Shown here piece after piece: positions 26,401-39,427 of a stretch of 64,000 nucleotides of DNA (positions are counted from its first letter, which is position 1; every line of letters starts with the position of its first letter). Below the pieces are notes generated by a model that did not search any database, was not told the origin of the DNA, and was given only the letters and a program-made list of their open reading frames with translations. The DNA is from Galbula dea (taxonomy: Eukaryota > Chordata > Aves > Piciformes > Galbulidae): NCBI GenBank assembly GCA_013399015.1, contig VWZX01004911.1, positions 1,614,340 through 1,678,339 of the forward strand, given 5' to 3'. The position numbers and the translations under genes were made by a program.

Positions 26401-29400
26401 AATAACACTAAGAGAGGTTTTATCACAGTCAGATTATCAACAAGACATGACAGAAACTATTTGGGTCATTGAGAATGAAGAGGCTGTGAAAGCCTGAGAT
26501 ACAAATGAAATGGAGTAAATATTAGGGACTGCTTTTCCTAACTGGGATCCTGAGATTCAACACAGGAAATTCCATGCCCAATATCCTTGGCCAAACCCAG
26601 ATCCTCTAGGTAATGAGTGCCAGGGGTTTTATCCATACCTTTATTTCTATTTCAGTGTGAAAAAGGGTAAATGCAGATGAGAGAGACACACACTCAGCTG
26701 AGAGCCTGCTGGCAGCTAGGACTTGTTCCCTCCTGTACCAAAGCTGTGCCCTTTTGCTCCTAATAAACTGTTTGAATGTCCAGTGGGTGGAGGAACTGAA
26801 ATAACCAGCCTCTGAAGCTGGCAGAGCAGAGTCAGGAAGGTCTTGTCAAGATCCTCTCCACATATAGGAGTCTCTGACTCTGAAATCAGCCCAGCTCACG
26901 TGTCTTCTAGCACAGTTGCCAACCTCCTCTTGCATGGCCAAGCTGAACATCTCCTCTGTGCCAATCAGGTCATGCACATGCTTGGTCAGTTGTTGAAGGC
27001 TTGAGCAGAAACCAGGTTTAAACTGAACCAACACATGTCTGTAAATAAACAAACACTTGTGTAAATAAACCAAGGGCCAATTTCCTACTGGGGTGATCTG
27101 TTCCTGACTACCTCAGCTCACTGTGGAATAGGTTTGATCTCTTCCTTCAGCAGATAATTACTCTAATACACTACCAGTCAGGTAATTATCTGTTATTTCC
27201 TGCTTCTTTCCCCTTTTTCTTTTGAATAAATAAAAAAGGTGAACTTATTTCATCCTTTCCCTTTAAACATCAAGCTTTTGCCATATATCAGTCAATACCC
27301 TTCAGAGGAAATATGCTTCCTGAAGGAGTTTCAAGAAGTAGAAAAGCCCATGATGAAACAGACACAGAACATCTGTAATAAATTATATCATGTGAGTCTA
27401 TCTGAGAACAATTTGTCATCCTGGGACAAAACCACAGCCAGGAATGAACAGTACAGGAGAACTTTCTCTTTGCACAGCATATTGCTGCTAGTCTAGCTGG
27501 AAACCCACAACTGAGGAACCTTTTTCAGTTTATTTAAGTGCCAAATGCCTGATTTAGGACAACATGGGGCTGATCCCAAAGCCTATCAGAGGTATAGGAT
27601 AGGAAATCATCCTTTGAATGCAGTTGGCTCTGACCCAGAATTCCAAGCTGGTCTCTTACCATAACATATGTACCACATTCAGTGTCACTGACCAAGACTA
27701 TTTCTGTGTTACAAATGCTCTCCACACGTTCTGGGTTTGATGTTTAGGCTGTGCTTGCTAGCACTGGAACTCATCAATAAAGATTCCTTATCTATTTGGC
27801 CTCAGTTTTCAGCAGGACCTTTTGGCAGCAGAGCTATTTTGAGGCTTCAGAATTAATATGCTTGACATGGGGTGAGAAAAGGAGCTCATGATGGAATCTT
27901 GTGTTACAAAACCTCATGGTCTAGATAGTTCCAGCCTGTGATGGGTAATTTAGAAAGCAGGTTGTAAGGGCACAGAGAGAGAAAAAACCCCAAACAATTG
28001 GATGGTGTATAGTCAGCAAGCCCTTCCAACCCCTAACATTCTGTGGTTCTGTGAAATGGAGATGGGTGATAAATAAGCAAAGAAAAAGCTTTTTCACAGG
28101 CAAAACTGGCTAAAGAAAAGAAGGGAGAATTTCTCCAGGCTGACTTTTCAATAGCAGATCCTTTCCTGCTGTTTTAAAGTCCTCACTGTGCCATACCCTG
28201 ATGTTAGGACATGCTCTTCTTCCAGCCACATCAAGATTTAATTCACTTAAGGTGGCTATAACCTGGCAGGTTTTTAACTGACTGAGTGTTTTTTGTCCAG
28301 CTTCATTTAAGTTGCCCTCTGGCATCTCGGGAGCCACTGATGCTGCCTTGAACACTGGTGCTTCAGTATTTGAGGGGCAGGTGAAATAGCAGGGGAAGAG
28401 TAATGTGTGTTTTTTCTGGGTGCATCTGGAGTCTGATGAAGAGAAGGAACAGAGCTGATAAAGGATGCTTGCAATTAAATCCAGGCCACATAATAAAATT
28501 GGGTGAAGAACAGACCTTTGCCCTGAAGCTTTCATTCTCACTGGCAAAGAAAAGAGAGCATTAATGCAATTTCATGTACTGCTACCTTGACTCACTTCAC
28601 CAACAAATACACTTGGGTATTTGTGCACATTACAGTTAATTTCTGGCAGAAGTAACTCAAAATGCCTCTTCCCTTTCTACATAAATACCAGCTTTCCAGC
28701 TGAACTCACTGGGGGTGGCTTCAGCTGCTTGTTGTGGCAGTGGCTGCATCTGAAAGGATTTCTAGCAATACTGAGGGAAAGGAAAAATAAGCAAGATCCC
28801 ATCCAAGTTAATTTGTCCAAGAGTGAGAGCTGGGAGGGGAGTAAACTTACTGTGGCTGCAAACCAAACTGCCAAGGTTTTGTTGCCATCAGGACATTATT
28901 GTCTCTTTTCAAGGTCACCACCATCCCTTGGTGATGGTTGCAGGCTGGGTTGCTTCTAGAGGTGCAGTAAATGACACTGGGATGTGTTTGGTAACCAGTG
29001 CTTGCCTGGGATGGCAGAAGTGAATGTTTTATTGTCCTAGATTGCAAAGCTCACATCACTTCATCAGGGACCCTCCTGATCTGAACCCCTTGATGGGAGA
29101 ATGCACCTTGGATTATTCCTTCTCTGGTTCTGCTGCTGCCAAGAGTTTCTGGATCAGTTTGTGGATGTGGTATATCTGTGTTAATGCTGCTACTTCTTCT
29201 GCTTCTGCCTGTGCCAGGATATCTTTCTCTCTGGTGAAAGACACCATGGCACAGCTGGAAAATGAGTACTGAGAGTAGTAATCCACCCAGCACAGAAATA
29301 TGTACTTCTACTCATCCAAACAAGGCTACAGTGCCCTAACAGTCAGGCTAACACAGCTTCACCATGTACAGTATGTAGCTGGAGATGAATCAGACACATT

Positions 29401-30472
29401 CTCTATCCAAAGGCTGACAGATCTCCTTCTTTGACTCTGGTAAAGAACAACTGGCAGCAGCTCCTCCTGATTTTAACAGGCTGCCAAGGAGGTAGGATTT
29501 GGACAGACCCAGCCTACAGGGCAGTCAGGGCTAAGTTTAGTTGTTTGGGGTCTGCAGGAATAGGCAGGATGGGTCTGTGTCTGGTGGCTGCCATGAGAAA
29601 TCTATCTTGGAGCACAGAAGGGTTTGTTGTGGGTTGTTTTTTTTTTTTTTTTGCTGTACAAATTGCCTCAATTGCACTTTCCTCAGTAAACAACCAGCTA
29701 CAGAATTAGCCAGAGTGCAAAATGGAAAAAGGAGTTGAAAGAGAATAATGCAGAATAATTGAGCAGGAAGAAAGGAAATGTGCAGACCTGAAAAAGAGAC
29801 AGAGAGCTAATTAAATGGGGTACAATTAATTTCACACAATGTCCTTCACATGAGGCATCATAAAATAAATGCTGAATGCTGAATGGGTGCATCTAGAATT
29901 TTGGCTGTGCTAAGCCAGGGAGCAGATCTGGGGAGTTGGCTGTAGACCTCTTCATCATTTCTTGCTTTCCAATGACAGCCACACACTCCCTGTATCAATT
30001 CCCACAAATGTGATTTGGAATGTGCAGCAAATTGAAGAATAATGACAACAGCAAAAATGTCATTATTGTTGGAGGAAAAAATATTATGAGTGGAACAACC
30101 TGAGGGTCACTGGAGAGTGATGGGGCTGAAAGGAAGAAGTGAACTGTGAGAGCATCCTTTTAGGGTACTGATATCTCCACAGCAGTGGGTTTGTGCAAAA
30201 AGCAGAACTCTGGAGGCATATTGTTTCCTTCTCTGGCTCTGATCTTCCCCAAGCTGCCTGATTTTCTTGTAACAAAATGTGCATCCTTTCTTTCCTGTGC
30301 TTGCAGCATGAACTGCAGACACTCCTGGGGGCTGCTGTGCAGCCAAGCACCTGACCAACACATGCAGCTGGACACACACCTCAAGGACACATGGATCCAG
30401 ATCTTCTGTTCTCAAGCCTTCCATGTTCCAAGCAGCTACATCTCCTATCCTGCTGATATGTGGTGAGTGATG
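20468..30472. other. Intergenic DNA almost free of repeats
   Basis: About 10 kb in which I see only one CR1 tail remnant (28021-28054), short local duplications (for example 21798-21828, where a TGTCCCTCTGG motif is doubled) and a 16-T run at 29637-29652. Reading frames of up to about 145 codons occur but show no motif, splice context or composition pointing to a protein. Confidence 0.65.
28021..28054 (+). mobile_element. CR1 3'-tail remnant
   Basis: CCCTTCCAACCCCTAACATT followed by CTGTGGTTCTGTG, the last 34 bp of a CR1 element. It is too short for subfamily assignment. Confidence 0.55.
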
Positions 30473-30631
30473 CCTGTCTCTGGGAGGTGTTGTGTTTGGC
30501 TGTGGAGCAACTGACTCCTTTGAGCCCCACAAAAGAAGGCAGGCNCCTGTCTCTGGGAGATGTTGTGTGCAGAAGCCTTCCCTTTGGCTGTGGTGCAACT
30601 GACTCCTTTGAGCCCCACAAAAGAAGGCAGG
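30473..30631 (+). repeat. Tandem duplication flanking an N
   Basis: Two copies of one unit, 30473-30544 (72 bp) and 30546-30631 (86 bp), each starting CCTGTCTCTGGGAG and ending CACAAAAGAAGGCAGGC, joined by a single undetermined base at 30545. The first copy lacks about 14 bp present in the second and differs at about two other positions. A single N between two overlapping copies suggests a faulty contig join, though a real two-copy minisatellite is possible. Confidence 0.9.
30545..30545. other. Undetermined base (assembly gap)
   Basis: The only N in the window. It marks a gap or unresolved join, and the size of any missing DNA is unknown. Confidence 0.95.
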
Positions 30632-31996
30632 CTTTTTCTTGGCCATGGAAGAAGATTCCCTTGTTGCTCTCATGCAGTAGTTAACTTCCCATCTGCAGGA
30701 ATAGATGTGAATAAGAGGGCAGAGCAATCCAGTTTGCTCCTCCCCAGCTTAGCAGGATGTCCCTCAGAAGGGAGATACACTCCAATGTGTTTCTACTCCT
30801 ACCCTTATTTCTTCTTTGTTCTCCATAAGGAGACTAGTTGAATCATAAAATGCTTTGGATGTCAGTGCTAACCTCCTGGGTCATCCTCTTTACATGGGCT
30901 GGAATGAGGGTAAGCAGAGCTCCAGCTGCTTCCATTACAGCCTGTGACTTAGGAAGTTATCCCTTTGCTCATCAGTGAGCTTGAAGTTGCTACTTTATAT
31001 AGTTTTCATGCAAAAAAACTATAGATGCAAAAGAGTGTCATTATTATAAGGCACTGTTATCTCCTGTCACATCCAATAAAATCTGTTTGGCTTTCTGGAA
31101 ATCCTGTGAGGAAGGCACCAGGATGAAAATTCATGAGGGCAGACTAAGAGACACTGGTGAATAAGACCTTCTGTCAATCATTACTCTGCAGATCCTTTCT
31201 TTTTTAGGGAAGGAATGAGTCAGCTGGGGTTAGGGGACCTTGCTGTGTGGTTTGCCAAGCATTTCAAGATGTTAAGCCTATGGCCAGTGCTGAATGCAAG
31301 TTGTGTTAATGATCTTTGCACTTGACTGGGTTGGGGTTGTAACAACAGTCCAGCTCTGCCTGATGATGGATGTTGACTTTGATCACCAGGCCATGGTGGT
31401 TCCTTGCAGAAAAGAAGTGGCTCTCATTGAAGGGGGAACCTTCAGAAAAGTTTTGTAGTGTAAGATTTCTCCTGAATTCACATCTGAGCAGGGGTGAATG
31501 GGCAGCACCCTCAGAGGTGACCATCCCTGAACACACACTGGGTAATAAAGAACTTCTGACAAGGCCATTGAAGGGAGAGAAAAGACCTCCTTGGGCTGAG
31601 ATCACTGAGGTGAGATCTCTGTTGTAGGCCAAGAAAGATCCAAAGATCCAAAGAAAGCCAAGATCCTTTTTGGTATGGGATAGAAAATGAAACTGTGAAG
31701 CCACCTGACCTATCCTCATAGGCTAGTCCTTGCCCTTGCTTTGCTAAGCATCCAACTGGCACAGAGAGGTAGCATCTCCTGGGAAAACAGGAGCAAAAGA
31801 CTGCAACCATTGTTCCAAACAGTGTGGAGAGCAGGGGGGTTATGTGTGGTCCCACAGAGTGTGCAGGCAGAGGGACACTGGCCATATTTACTCCCTGAGC
31901 TGGCAGAGACTTCAGTCAGCACAGTCCCTGACTGAGAGGGCTTGGAGCAAGAGGGCTGTGGCACCAGGGAGACAAGGCTGCTTCATCTCTCTTCAA

Positions 31997-32085
31997 CAGA
32001 ATCATTAAGGTTGGAAGAGACCTTTAAGATCATCAACTCCAACTGTCAACCTATCACCACCATGCCATTAAAACATGGCCCTTCT
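31997..32085 (-). mobile_element. CR1 LINE fragment, short
   Basis: Reverse-oriented CR1 3' terminus: CAGAATCATTAAGGTTGGAA, GAGACCTTTAAGATCATC and CTATCACCACCATGCCATTA. The copy stops after about 90 bp, so it is strongly 5'-truncated. Confidence 0.9.
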
Positions 32086-34193
32086 TGCTCTGTGTCAGCA
32101 CCTCAAAGTTCCTCCAAAGGAGTGAGGAGAGCTGAGGAGCTTCTCCCAAGAAGCTGAGCACCTGGGAGTAGAACTTTTGTTTTTAATTGGTTCCCACCTG
32201 TCAGACTTGTCAGTAGTGAAAGGGGATGTTTGCAAAGAGGGAAAAAAGAATCCTTCCCCCTCAGCCACCCCCACACCTCCTCTTTTCCCCCTGGCCTGGC
32301 TCCAGGCTCCAATGTGACATCTGAGCAAGTTTATTTCAGCATCTGCTGTCAGAAGGAGTGGAGGAGTTGGTGAGAAGAAGCATCCCACAGCTCTGGTTGG
32401 ATATTCTGTGTCTGATTTGTCTTTGGGATTCATTTCCTTTGGATGCTGTTGAGAATCTGCTCTGCTCCATGCTCTAGCTTTCAGGCTCAAGCAGCTTCTG
32501 AGATGCACTGGTGCTTCAACAACAGCTTGGCAGCTCTGCACAGGCAGGGTGAGATGATCAGGAGGGTCTGTCCACTTCAGCAAGGCTCAGGTACTATAAT
32601 ACTGGTCTGGGAGGGGAGATCATCAGCTAGGAAAGAGACCCAGCCTAGTTTCTTGCTACAACGCTGACTACCCATGGCATGTGTGTGTGTTTTTTGCTTT
32701 TCACCCATTTCATCCAATGCCACAATATATTTTTCAGCTAGGGGAAACAAGGAGAAATGGGAAATCTGATGTAATAACTGCAGCTGTCCCCAGCAGTGAA
32801 GATCATGAAGCAGCAGCTGTAGCACACAGAGCTTTTCTCCTCTCCTTGCTACTCCAGAAGCAAGTGTATGCTCACCTCTGATGATGAGTAGGTCCCTGGA
32901 GGAGGGTGAGGATGACACCACCTGAATCTCAGCTAGTTCAACACTGCATCCTCCAGCAGCTGTGCTAACAGTGATCTCTTTTCACTAGAGGTCTCTCTCT
33001 GATGGAAGGACATAGCAGACAAGTGGGAAACTTTTGATGGCAGGGTACAATCAAATCAAACCAGAGGAGGACACAGGAAAGGAAATCTGAGCCTCCCACT
33101 CTCTGAGGGATCATATCTTCAAGGTCATGCAGGCTAGGAGGCTTCCTCAGGCTCCTGGAAAGTTCTTCTTGTACTTTCTGGGCCACAAAAGCATGGAGCA
33201 CAGGTGGCTGTGGTTGGACAGAAGCTTTTATGTGAGGGGAGGACCTGGCAGGGGCTGTGTGGGAGTATTTGGAAACTGGGAGTGCTCAAAGAGGAGAGGC
33301 CCTGGCAAAAGCCCTGCTTCTTCTCCTGGGAAGGTGCAAATGGAAAACAGGTTTGAGTGGGAATTTTGTCATCTGAGTGTCAGGAATGATTAGGAGAGAA
33401 AGGAAACACTTCCCTTTTGCTGACAGAAGAAGACAGAGGAGGGAGTGACCAGCCACAGCCACGTTGCCTTACTACTCCAAAGTCCAACTCTGCAGATGAC
33501 TTCTCCACTTATCTCTCTTCCCTTACTGGAGATGTAATATGGGAAAGACTTAGGTGGTGAAACCCAGGTGAAAGAGGACAAGAGGACCACAACTTTAAGT
33601 TGCAAGGAAAGTGATCTCCTCAAAAAGAAAAAGGAAAACAAAAAGGGAAAAAGGAAATTCCCCTTGTCCACAGGTGTGACTCCAGAGAATTCTGCTTCCA
33701 CCAAACTGCCTGAACTAGTGAGACAGAATGTCTCAGTCCAGCTTTGTGCCAACAGACAACTGAGATGACAACATTATTAGTGTTCTCAGGTCAGAGCTGT
33801 CATGTTGAATTAACAGTTCATAAGGCACAAGAAGTACTGTTCCCTCCTGTGAATCAGAACTGAGACATCACCTGCACAAATAATTGTATTAGTTCTGAAT
33901 CAACAATGAAAACAAAGGATAAACAATTATCTACTTAAGTTCCTCATCCTTTTTGGTAACATCATTGTGCAGAGTAACTGGATTACCTTTGCCTTCCCAT
34001 TTGCCATGGGGTTTATAAGACACCCTGTCTTCCTTTCCCCCTCCCCATGCACTTGTGTGCACCAAGGCTCTTAGCAAATAGCCTAATGTGCCTCTGCCTG
34101 TGCATTTTGGGGTGGGTCAAGGTGTCTTGGTCCCCAGCTCCCTGCTTCCTGAGGATGTCAAACTGCAAACCCTTGGTGTGGTTTAAAAGGGAT

Positions 34194-34652
34194 CAGAGAA
34201 TCATAGAGCGGTTTGGGTTGGGAAGGGACCTTTCAAGGTCACCTAGTGCAACCCTCTGCAGTCAGCAGGGACATCTGCAACTAGATCAGGTTGCTCAGAG
34301 CCTCAAACAACCTGATCTGGGATGATTCCAGGGATGGGACATCTCCCACCTCTCTGAGCAGCCTGGGCCAGGCTCTCACCAACCTCAGAGTAAAAATTTG
34401 TTCCTTACATCCACTCTAAATCTCTCCTCTTTTAGTTTCAAATCATCCCCCCTTGTCCTGTCACAACAGGTCCTGATAAAAAGTCTCTCCCCATCTTTCT
34501 TCTAGGCCCTTTAAGTGCTGAAAGGCTGCATAAGGTCTCCCTGGAGCCATCTCCAGGCTGAACATCCCCAGCTCTCTCAGCCTCTCTTCATAGCAGAGGG
34601 GTCCCATCCCTCACACCATTTTTGTGGTCTCCTCTGGACCCACTCCAACAGA
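34194..34652 (-). mobile_element. CR1 LINE fragment, one of the longest here
   Basis: About 460 bp, reverse-oriented: AGAATCATAGAGCGGTTTGG, GGGACATCTCCCACCTCTCT, TCTCTCCTCTTTTAGTTTCA, TCACAACAGGTCCTGATAAA and TCTCCTCTGGACCCACTCCA follow in the order expected of an inverted CR1 3' region. Copies at 54.3 and 55.6 kb belong to the same subfamily. No reverse-transcriptase coding part remains. Confidence 0.94.
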
Positions 34653-35262
34653 TTCACATCTTTCTTCTCCTGAGATGTGCTAGCTGCTGGAATGGTGAAC
34701 TGCCAGCCAAGGAGCTGGGAGCAGAGAGGAGAAAATACAAAGTTCATGGACCAGGATCCTAAGATCATCTCTTGAAGTTGGACAGGACTGAGATCCAGAG
34801 CAAGACTTGGCCTTTTCTCATTATTTTCCACACAGCCAGGCTTGGCACTCCTGTTCCCCACTGCATCTCCTCACTGTGACACAGCATTAAGCCAGGGAGC
34901 AAGAATGGCCCAGGGATACTGCAGTGGATGGGAACTTGTGCTGCTCTCCACCCCAGGCCTTCAACACAGACAGTAACAGCTGATGGTTTCCAGAGCAGGA
35001 GGACTGGTTCAGCTTTGGGTATACTGGCCAGAAACCTGGTTGTTTGCACTTTAATCCTCTTTGCTGCAAAGGAGCTGGTGGAAAATGTCATCTTGGCAAG
35101 GTTGGTCCTTGTCTGTTGACAGGGCTGGAACTCTTCTGGCACAGTACATCTGGGCTTGCTCACATACAGATGTGTGAACATCAACTTCCAACTCCTCTTT
35201 TGCTTACCAGAAGTCTCTGATGCATCTTCCCCTGCTTTCTATGACCAGTGTATTCTCTATTT

Positions 35263-35368
35263 TGGACTTGGTTTAGTGGTGAGCATGGTAGTGTTAGGTG
35301 AACTGTTGGACTTGATGATCCCAGAGGTCTTTTCCAACCATATCAGTTCTGTGATCCTATGATTCTAT
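35263..35368 (+). mobile_element. CR1 LINE fragment, short
   Basis: Starts abruptly in GGACTTGGTTTAGTGGTGAG, then GATGATCCCAGAGGTCTTTT and a GTGATCCTATGATTCT tail. Same GTGGTGAGCATGG subfamily as the copy at 20.3 kb. Confidence 0.9.
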
Positions 35369-37107
35369 ACTTTTGAGGAGGAGGTTGTGATGCTTCTGAA
35401 GAGAAGTGGAGTCAGCCAGAAACAGCTCTTGGGAGGGAATCCAGGATTAGAGGCTGTTGGAGATGTTAAAGGAGACAACCTTTTCACTGAAGAGTGAGTT
35501 CCTCTCTCAAAGTAATGCCTGAAAAGAAGCTGATCTCTGCTTACAGGTGTGGTCTCCTTCAGATGAGCTGCTTATGATCCTCAGGATAGGGCTAGAACAG
35601 CTGTCTGTGACTCCTCAGGATCCTTGTTGTGCAATCCCAGTTTTGCCACTCTTAGATTTGCTTTCTGTGCATTCTGCAAATGTCATGCATTAGCTCTCAG
35701 GTTCCAGCATTGCTCCCATCACACTCCATGATTTATTTGAGATGAAATCCACTTTTCTGCCTCACAGTTTGTCTGGGTACATCTGGTTATGATGAGGTCT
35801 CAGTGTTTGACTTTTGAAACATTAGATTTTCTAGTAGAACAGAACAGTTTAAGGGAAAATAAGGACTTCCAGCTATAAATATTTATGGTGAGAGCTGAAT
35901 TGTATTTTAGATTGCAATTCAGTATTGCTGGTAAAATAGCAGATAGAAGCTAACATTCAATTTAATTGAAGTGTTTTCCCTTTTGTGCCTTGACCAGTAA
36001 ACAATTTTTTTCCTGAAATCTGTGCACTCTAAGTCTCAGTATTTAAATCTTATTAAAGTTACAGTCTTATTAAAGAAAACAAAGCTAGGAATAAATCTGA
36101 CCACAATACCAAGAAGCCAGAAATATTTCTGCTCATAAATAGTAAAGATGCATAATTGACTGAAGCCATTTTAGAGAGCAGCTATTTTAATAGGAACAGA
36201 AACACAAATTATCCTCAGTTTAAACATTCATGGGGTGTAACCACAGCTGCCCAAGTGAAACTTCTGCTTGTTAATCCTCAATAAAAGGAGCTGGTTGGAA
36301 AGAGGTGGATATTTGCAGTGGAGATGAAATAAATCCAACTAAACATGCACTCATTTTAAGGGTCTAGGGCTTACCCTTTCCCCCCCCAAATTTAACCTTT
36401 GGAGAATGGGAATGACTACAAAACCCTCTGTGATTGGAAAGATGGATGTGGGAAGGGGAGCACTGGTAAAGATGCAGCTTGCCATGTTCTGGAGCTCTAT
36501 TTGGCAGCAGATAATCCTACTAACCTGCCCAAGAGTGAAGGTTTAGCTCCTTCCTTGCTATCCCACTTCTCTCTTTCTCCTGTCAGCCAGGTGAATGTCC
36601 CATCCCTCAGCTCTGCAGCATCAGCTCAGCTCCTTCCCTTCTCCTCCCTCTGCTCTCTTCTCCCACTGACTTTTCAAGTGTCTTAGCAGCTCTCCCTGTC
36701 TTTGGGTGTGTACAGAGCAGACACTAAAGGAAGGAGCTGCTTTTAGGTTGTCCAGGGAGCTATTGCCAAACTGAGTAGCAGTGAGCTTCATCTGAGCAGA
36801 AGGGGAAAATGCCCTCAGTTGCACTGTGGAATAATTGCTCTAAAAGAGAGAGTGGAGAAGAGTTAAAAACCACAGAACTCTGGCCAAAAAAAAAGAGACA
36901 GCAACTGTGGGCACAGGCATTTGCTGGGAGATGTGAGCAAACTGAACTCTGTGCTTCTCTGCTTTGCTTTTATGCTCAAAGAGGGGATGCTTTCCTGAGC
37001 AGGTTAATGGGGTTGTGCCCATGCCCATCCTTCATCCTACTGCTTCAGGTGCATTATCTGAGCAGCCTTCTTCCCCCTCTAGTTCCTTCTGATCCTGCTC
37101 CTCTTTT

Positions 37108-37369
37108 GTGTTTGTCTGTGTTCAGTTAAACAGCTTCTTGAGAAGCTCCATCTTGTGCCTCACAAGAAGGAGGCTCAATTGCAAGTAAATACCTAATATC
37201 CTCAGCTTTAGCCATTCTCACCCCCACAAAACATCTTTCCCATCTTAAAAATGTTTAGCTATAGTGCTTGGTGCCATGGTTTAGTGGTGAGCATGGTAGT
37301 GTTGGGTAGATGGTTGGACTGGATGATCTCAGAGGTCTTTTCCAACCTTAATGATGCTATGATTCTGTC
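37108..37369 (+). mobile_element. CR1-tailed chimeric repeat unit, copy A
   Basis: A 262-bp unit whose first 145 bp or so (from GTGTTTGTCTGTGTTCAG to about 37251) do not look like CR1, joined to a CR1 3' end (GTTTAGCTATAGTGCTTGG to the GATGCTATGATTCTG tail). The whole unit recurs at 43155-43418 in reverse orientation with about ten mismatches by eye, and the flanks of the two copies are unrelated. This suggests a retroposed unit that uses the CR1 machinery, or a CR1 that captured foreign 5' sequence. I see no clear tRNA-type A and B boxes in the 5' part. Confidence 0.85.
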
Positions 37370-39171
37370 TGATCCAGTAATTCATGTCAGTCCTCTAGCT
37401 CCCAATTCTCCAGTCCTCTGGTATCAATTGCTGTCTTGGCCTCATCAAAGCCTTGCTGTGACTCACAGCCCCCTCTTACATAAAGCAGCCTTTTTGTGTT
37501 CATCAGCACAAGCAATCTTCAAACCCTCTGGTGCCTCCTGGAGAGATGGACTTAAAAATGAAGCAAACCCTGAGCCCTGAAGGCAATCTGCAAGGAAAAT
37601 GGATAGCACAGGGGGGATGGATTGCTGTAAACAAGGGGAACTGAGAGTTTGATTCAAAAGCTTTTGACTGATTTGTGGAGATGCAAAAAAATCAGACAGG
37701 ACCAGGATTTTTCTTTCTCTTTTTTTCTTGACTTTTCCATTTTCCAGTGTTTTTTGTTCCATGTTGATGTTGCTAACACAACTGTCTTCTCTCTGGAGCA
37801 AGCCTGTAAATCCTTTTGATGACATGATGTATACAGAAACAGAGAGAGCAAACAGAATGATCACGCTGCACTTATTTCCCCCACGCTTTCTGAAGACACT
37901 CAGAGCCCTTTCTACCTTTTCTCCTACCTCTTCAGCTGAGCTGGCACAACCTGCCTCAAAGCTGAGCAGTGAGATGTCAGTAGTTTGGGCTTGGCATGTC
38001 TTTCAAGGGGGGACAAAACACAGCAAGGTCTCCCTGAAACCTTTTCTTCCTCTCTCTCCCTCCCCAGAGGTTCATTCATTTTGCATTTGCCTTGCAGACA
38101 GGTGAGAGAGCAGAGACCTCCCCAGTTTCTAGTTTAGTGTTCATTTATGGCTAGCTTTGCTTTTCCTGTTCACCACAGGTCTAAAGCTGCCACTCACACC
38201 TATTCCTCCTCAGGTTTACTGATGCAATGTTTTCCCAGCAGAAGACAGCACTTTTCCCCCAGGAATCAGACTATGCCTGATCTCACAGGGGTCATAGCAC
38301 CCCAGGGCAGGGGGAAGAGGGAATTCTGCCACCTAGCTCTACTAAGCCAAGGACCTTGCTCTTCCATGAGGAGCTGGATTTAATGGGATGGAAATGGGCT
38401 GAGAATGGCAGCATGGGCACATGAATTTTTCTCTGTCTCCCAAAGTCCATGAAAACTTGTTAAGATACAAAGTGAAATCAGTGAGGGTGTTTTGTGCATG
38501 CCAGAGAGCTCCATATGATAAACAGTATATTAAAAAGCACTGAGGCATGCTCTGATAAACACTCTCCCTCCTTGCCATTGTAATATATACAATAAGCAAG
38601 AGATATCATCCTGTATTCCATCAAAATCAGGACTGGAGTCTTTGTGCCTTCCAGACACAAGTTACAAACTGTGATCTCTGTTTTAATCTGATCCATGCCT
38701 CTGGCATTTGAGATTGGCTCTGGAGCTGCTAATAAATGAAATCTTCATTTTTTTCCCCCTGCTAAATGGTATTTAAAAGAGAAAAGAAACAAGAAAAACA
38801 AGGCTCAGAAAAGAGAAACAAACAGAGCTGGGCTGGGTCACTTAAAAACATAACTGGCTTTCTTTGCAGATGCAAATGGCTTTATAGCAGTTGTGCCTGT
38901 GGGTCTCCAGCTAACCTCACCAATGCTCCACAAATCTGTGTTTTTCTCTCATTTCCAAAGCCCATAGGCTTGTGTTTACATGCCTTGCTAGGTCAGCCCT
39001 CCTTGAGAAAGGATGTTTACTTCTCTGGGCAAGAAAATGAACCAGTCTAACTGCTGTGGTCTCATCAGTGACCACATTTTAAATCCCTGTATCTTTTGCT
39101 TGCCTCAATCCAGATCAAGCCCAGGAGAAGCACAAGGATAAACCTCAAGGTCTGAGATAGGGAACAGCATT

Positions 39172-39427
39172 GAGGACAAGAGCAAATGTCCTCAAGTTGC
39201 ACCAGAGGAGGTTTAGATTAGATATAGGAACAATTTATCCACAGAAAGAGTTGTTAAGCATTGGCCCAGGCTGCCCAGGGCAGTGGTACAGTCACTATCT
39301 CTGAAGGGGTCCAAAAAACATCTAGATGTGCCACTTATGGACATGGTTTAGTGGCATGGGGGTGATAGGTTGATGGTTGGACTTCATGCTCTTAGAGGTC
39401 TGTTCCAACCTTAATGGTTCTGTGGTT
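39172..39427 (+). mobile_element. CR1 LINE fragment
   Basis: Runs from TGTCCTCAAGTTGCACCAG through GAGGTTTAGATTAGATATAG, GGCCCAGGCTGCCCAGGGC and GGTTTAGTGGCATGGGGGTG to TTAATGGTTCTGTGGTT. It extends further 5' than most plus-strand copies here. Confidence 0.93.

Larger units (their letters stand above)
30632..37107. other. Intergenic DNA between listed repeats
   Basis: Outside the CR1 fragments at 32.0, 34.2 and 35.3 kb there is no recognisable gene. The part 35690-36370 is AT-rich and lacks repeats. Confidence 0.65.

Noticed and set aside
28110..28547. 145-codon minus-strand frame starting with ATG
   Set aside because: No domain, no convincing splice or promoter context, and mixed composition. 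Treated as chance, but a protein search would settle it.
29637..29652. 16-T run as the poly(A) tail of a retrocopied gene
   Set aside because: On the minus strand the upstream sequence shows no coding or structured RNA resemblance, and no target-site duplication is evident.
30107..30727. Longest open stretch, 206 codons on the minus strand
   Set aside because: It crosses the N and reads twice through the duplicated unit, so its length depends on a probable assembly error. No motif or family resemblance.
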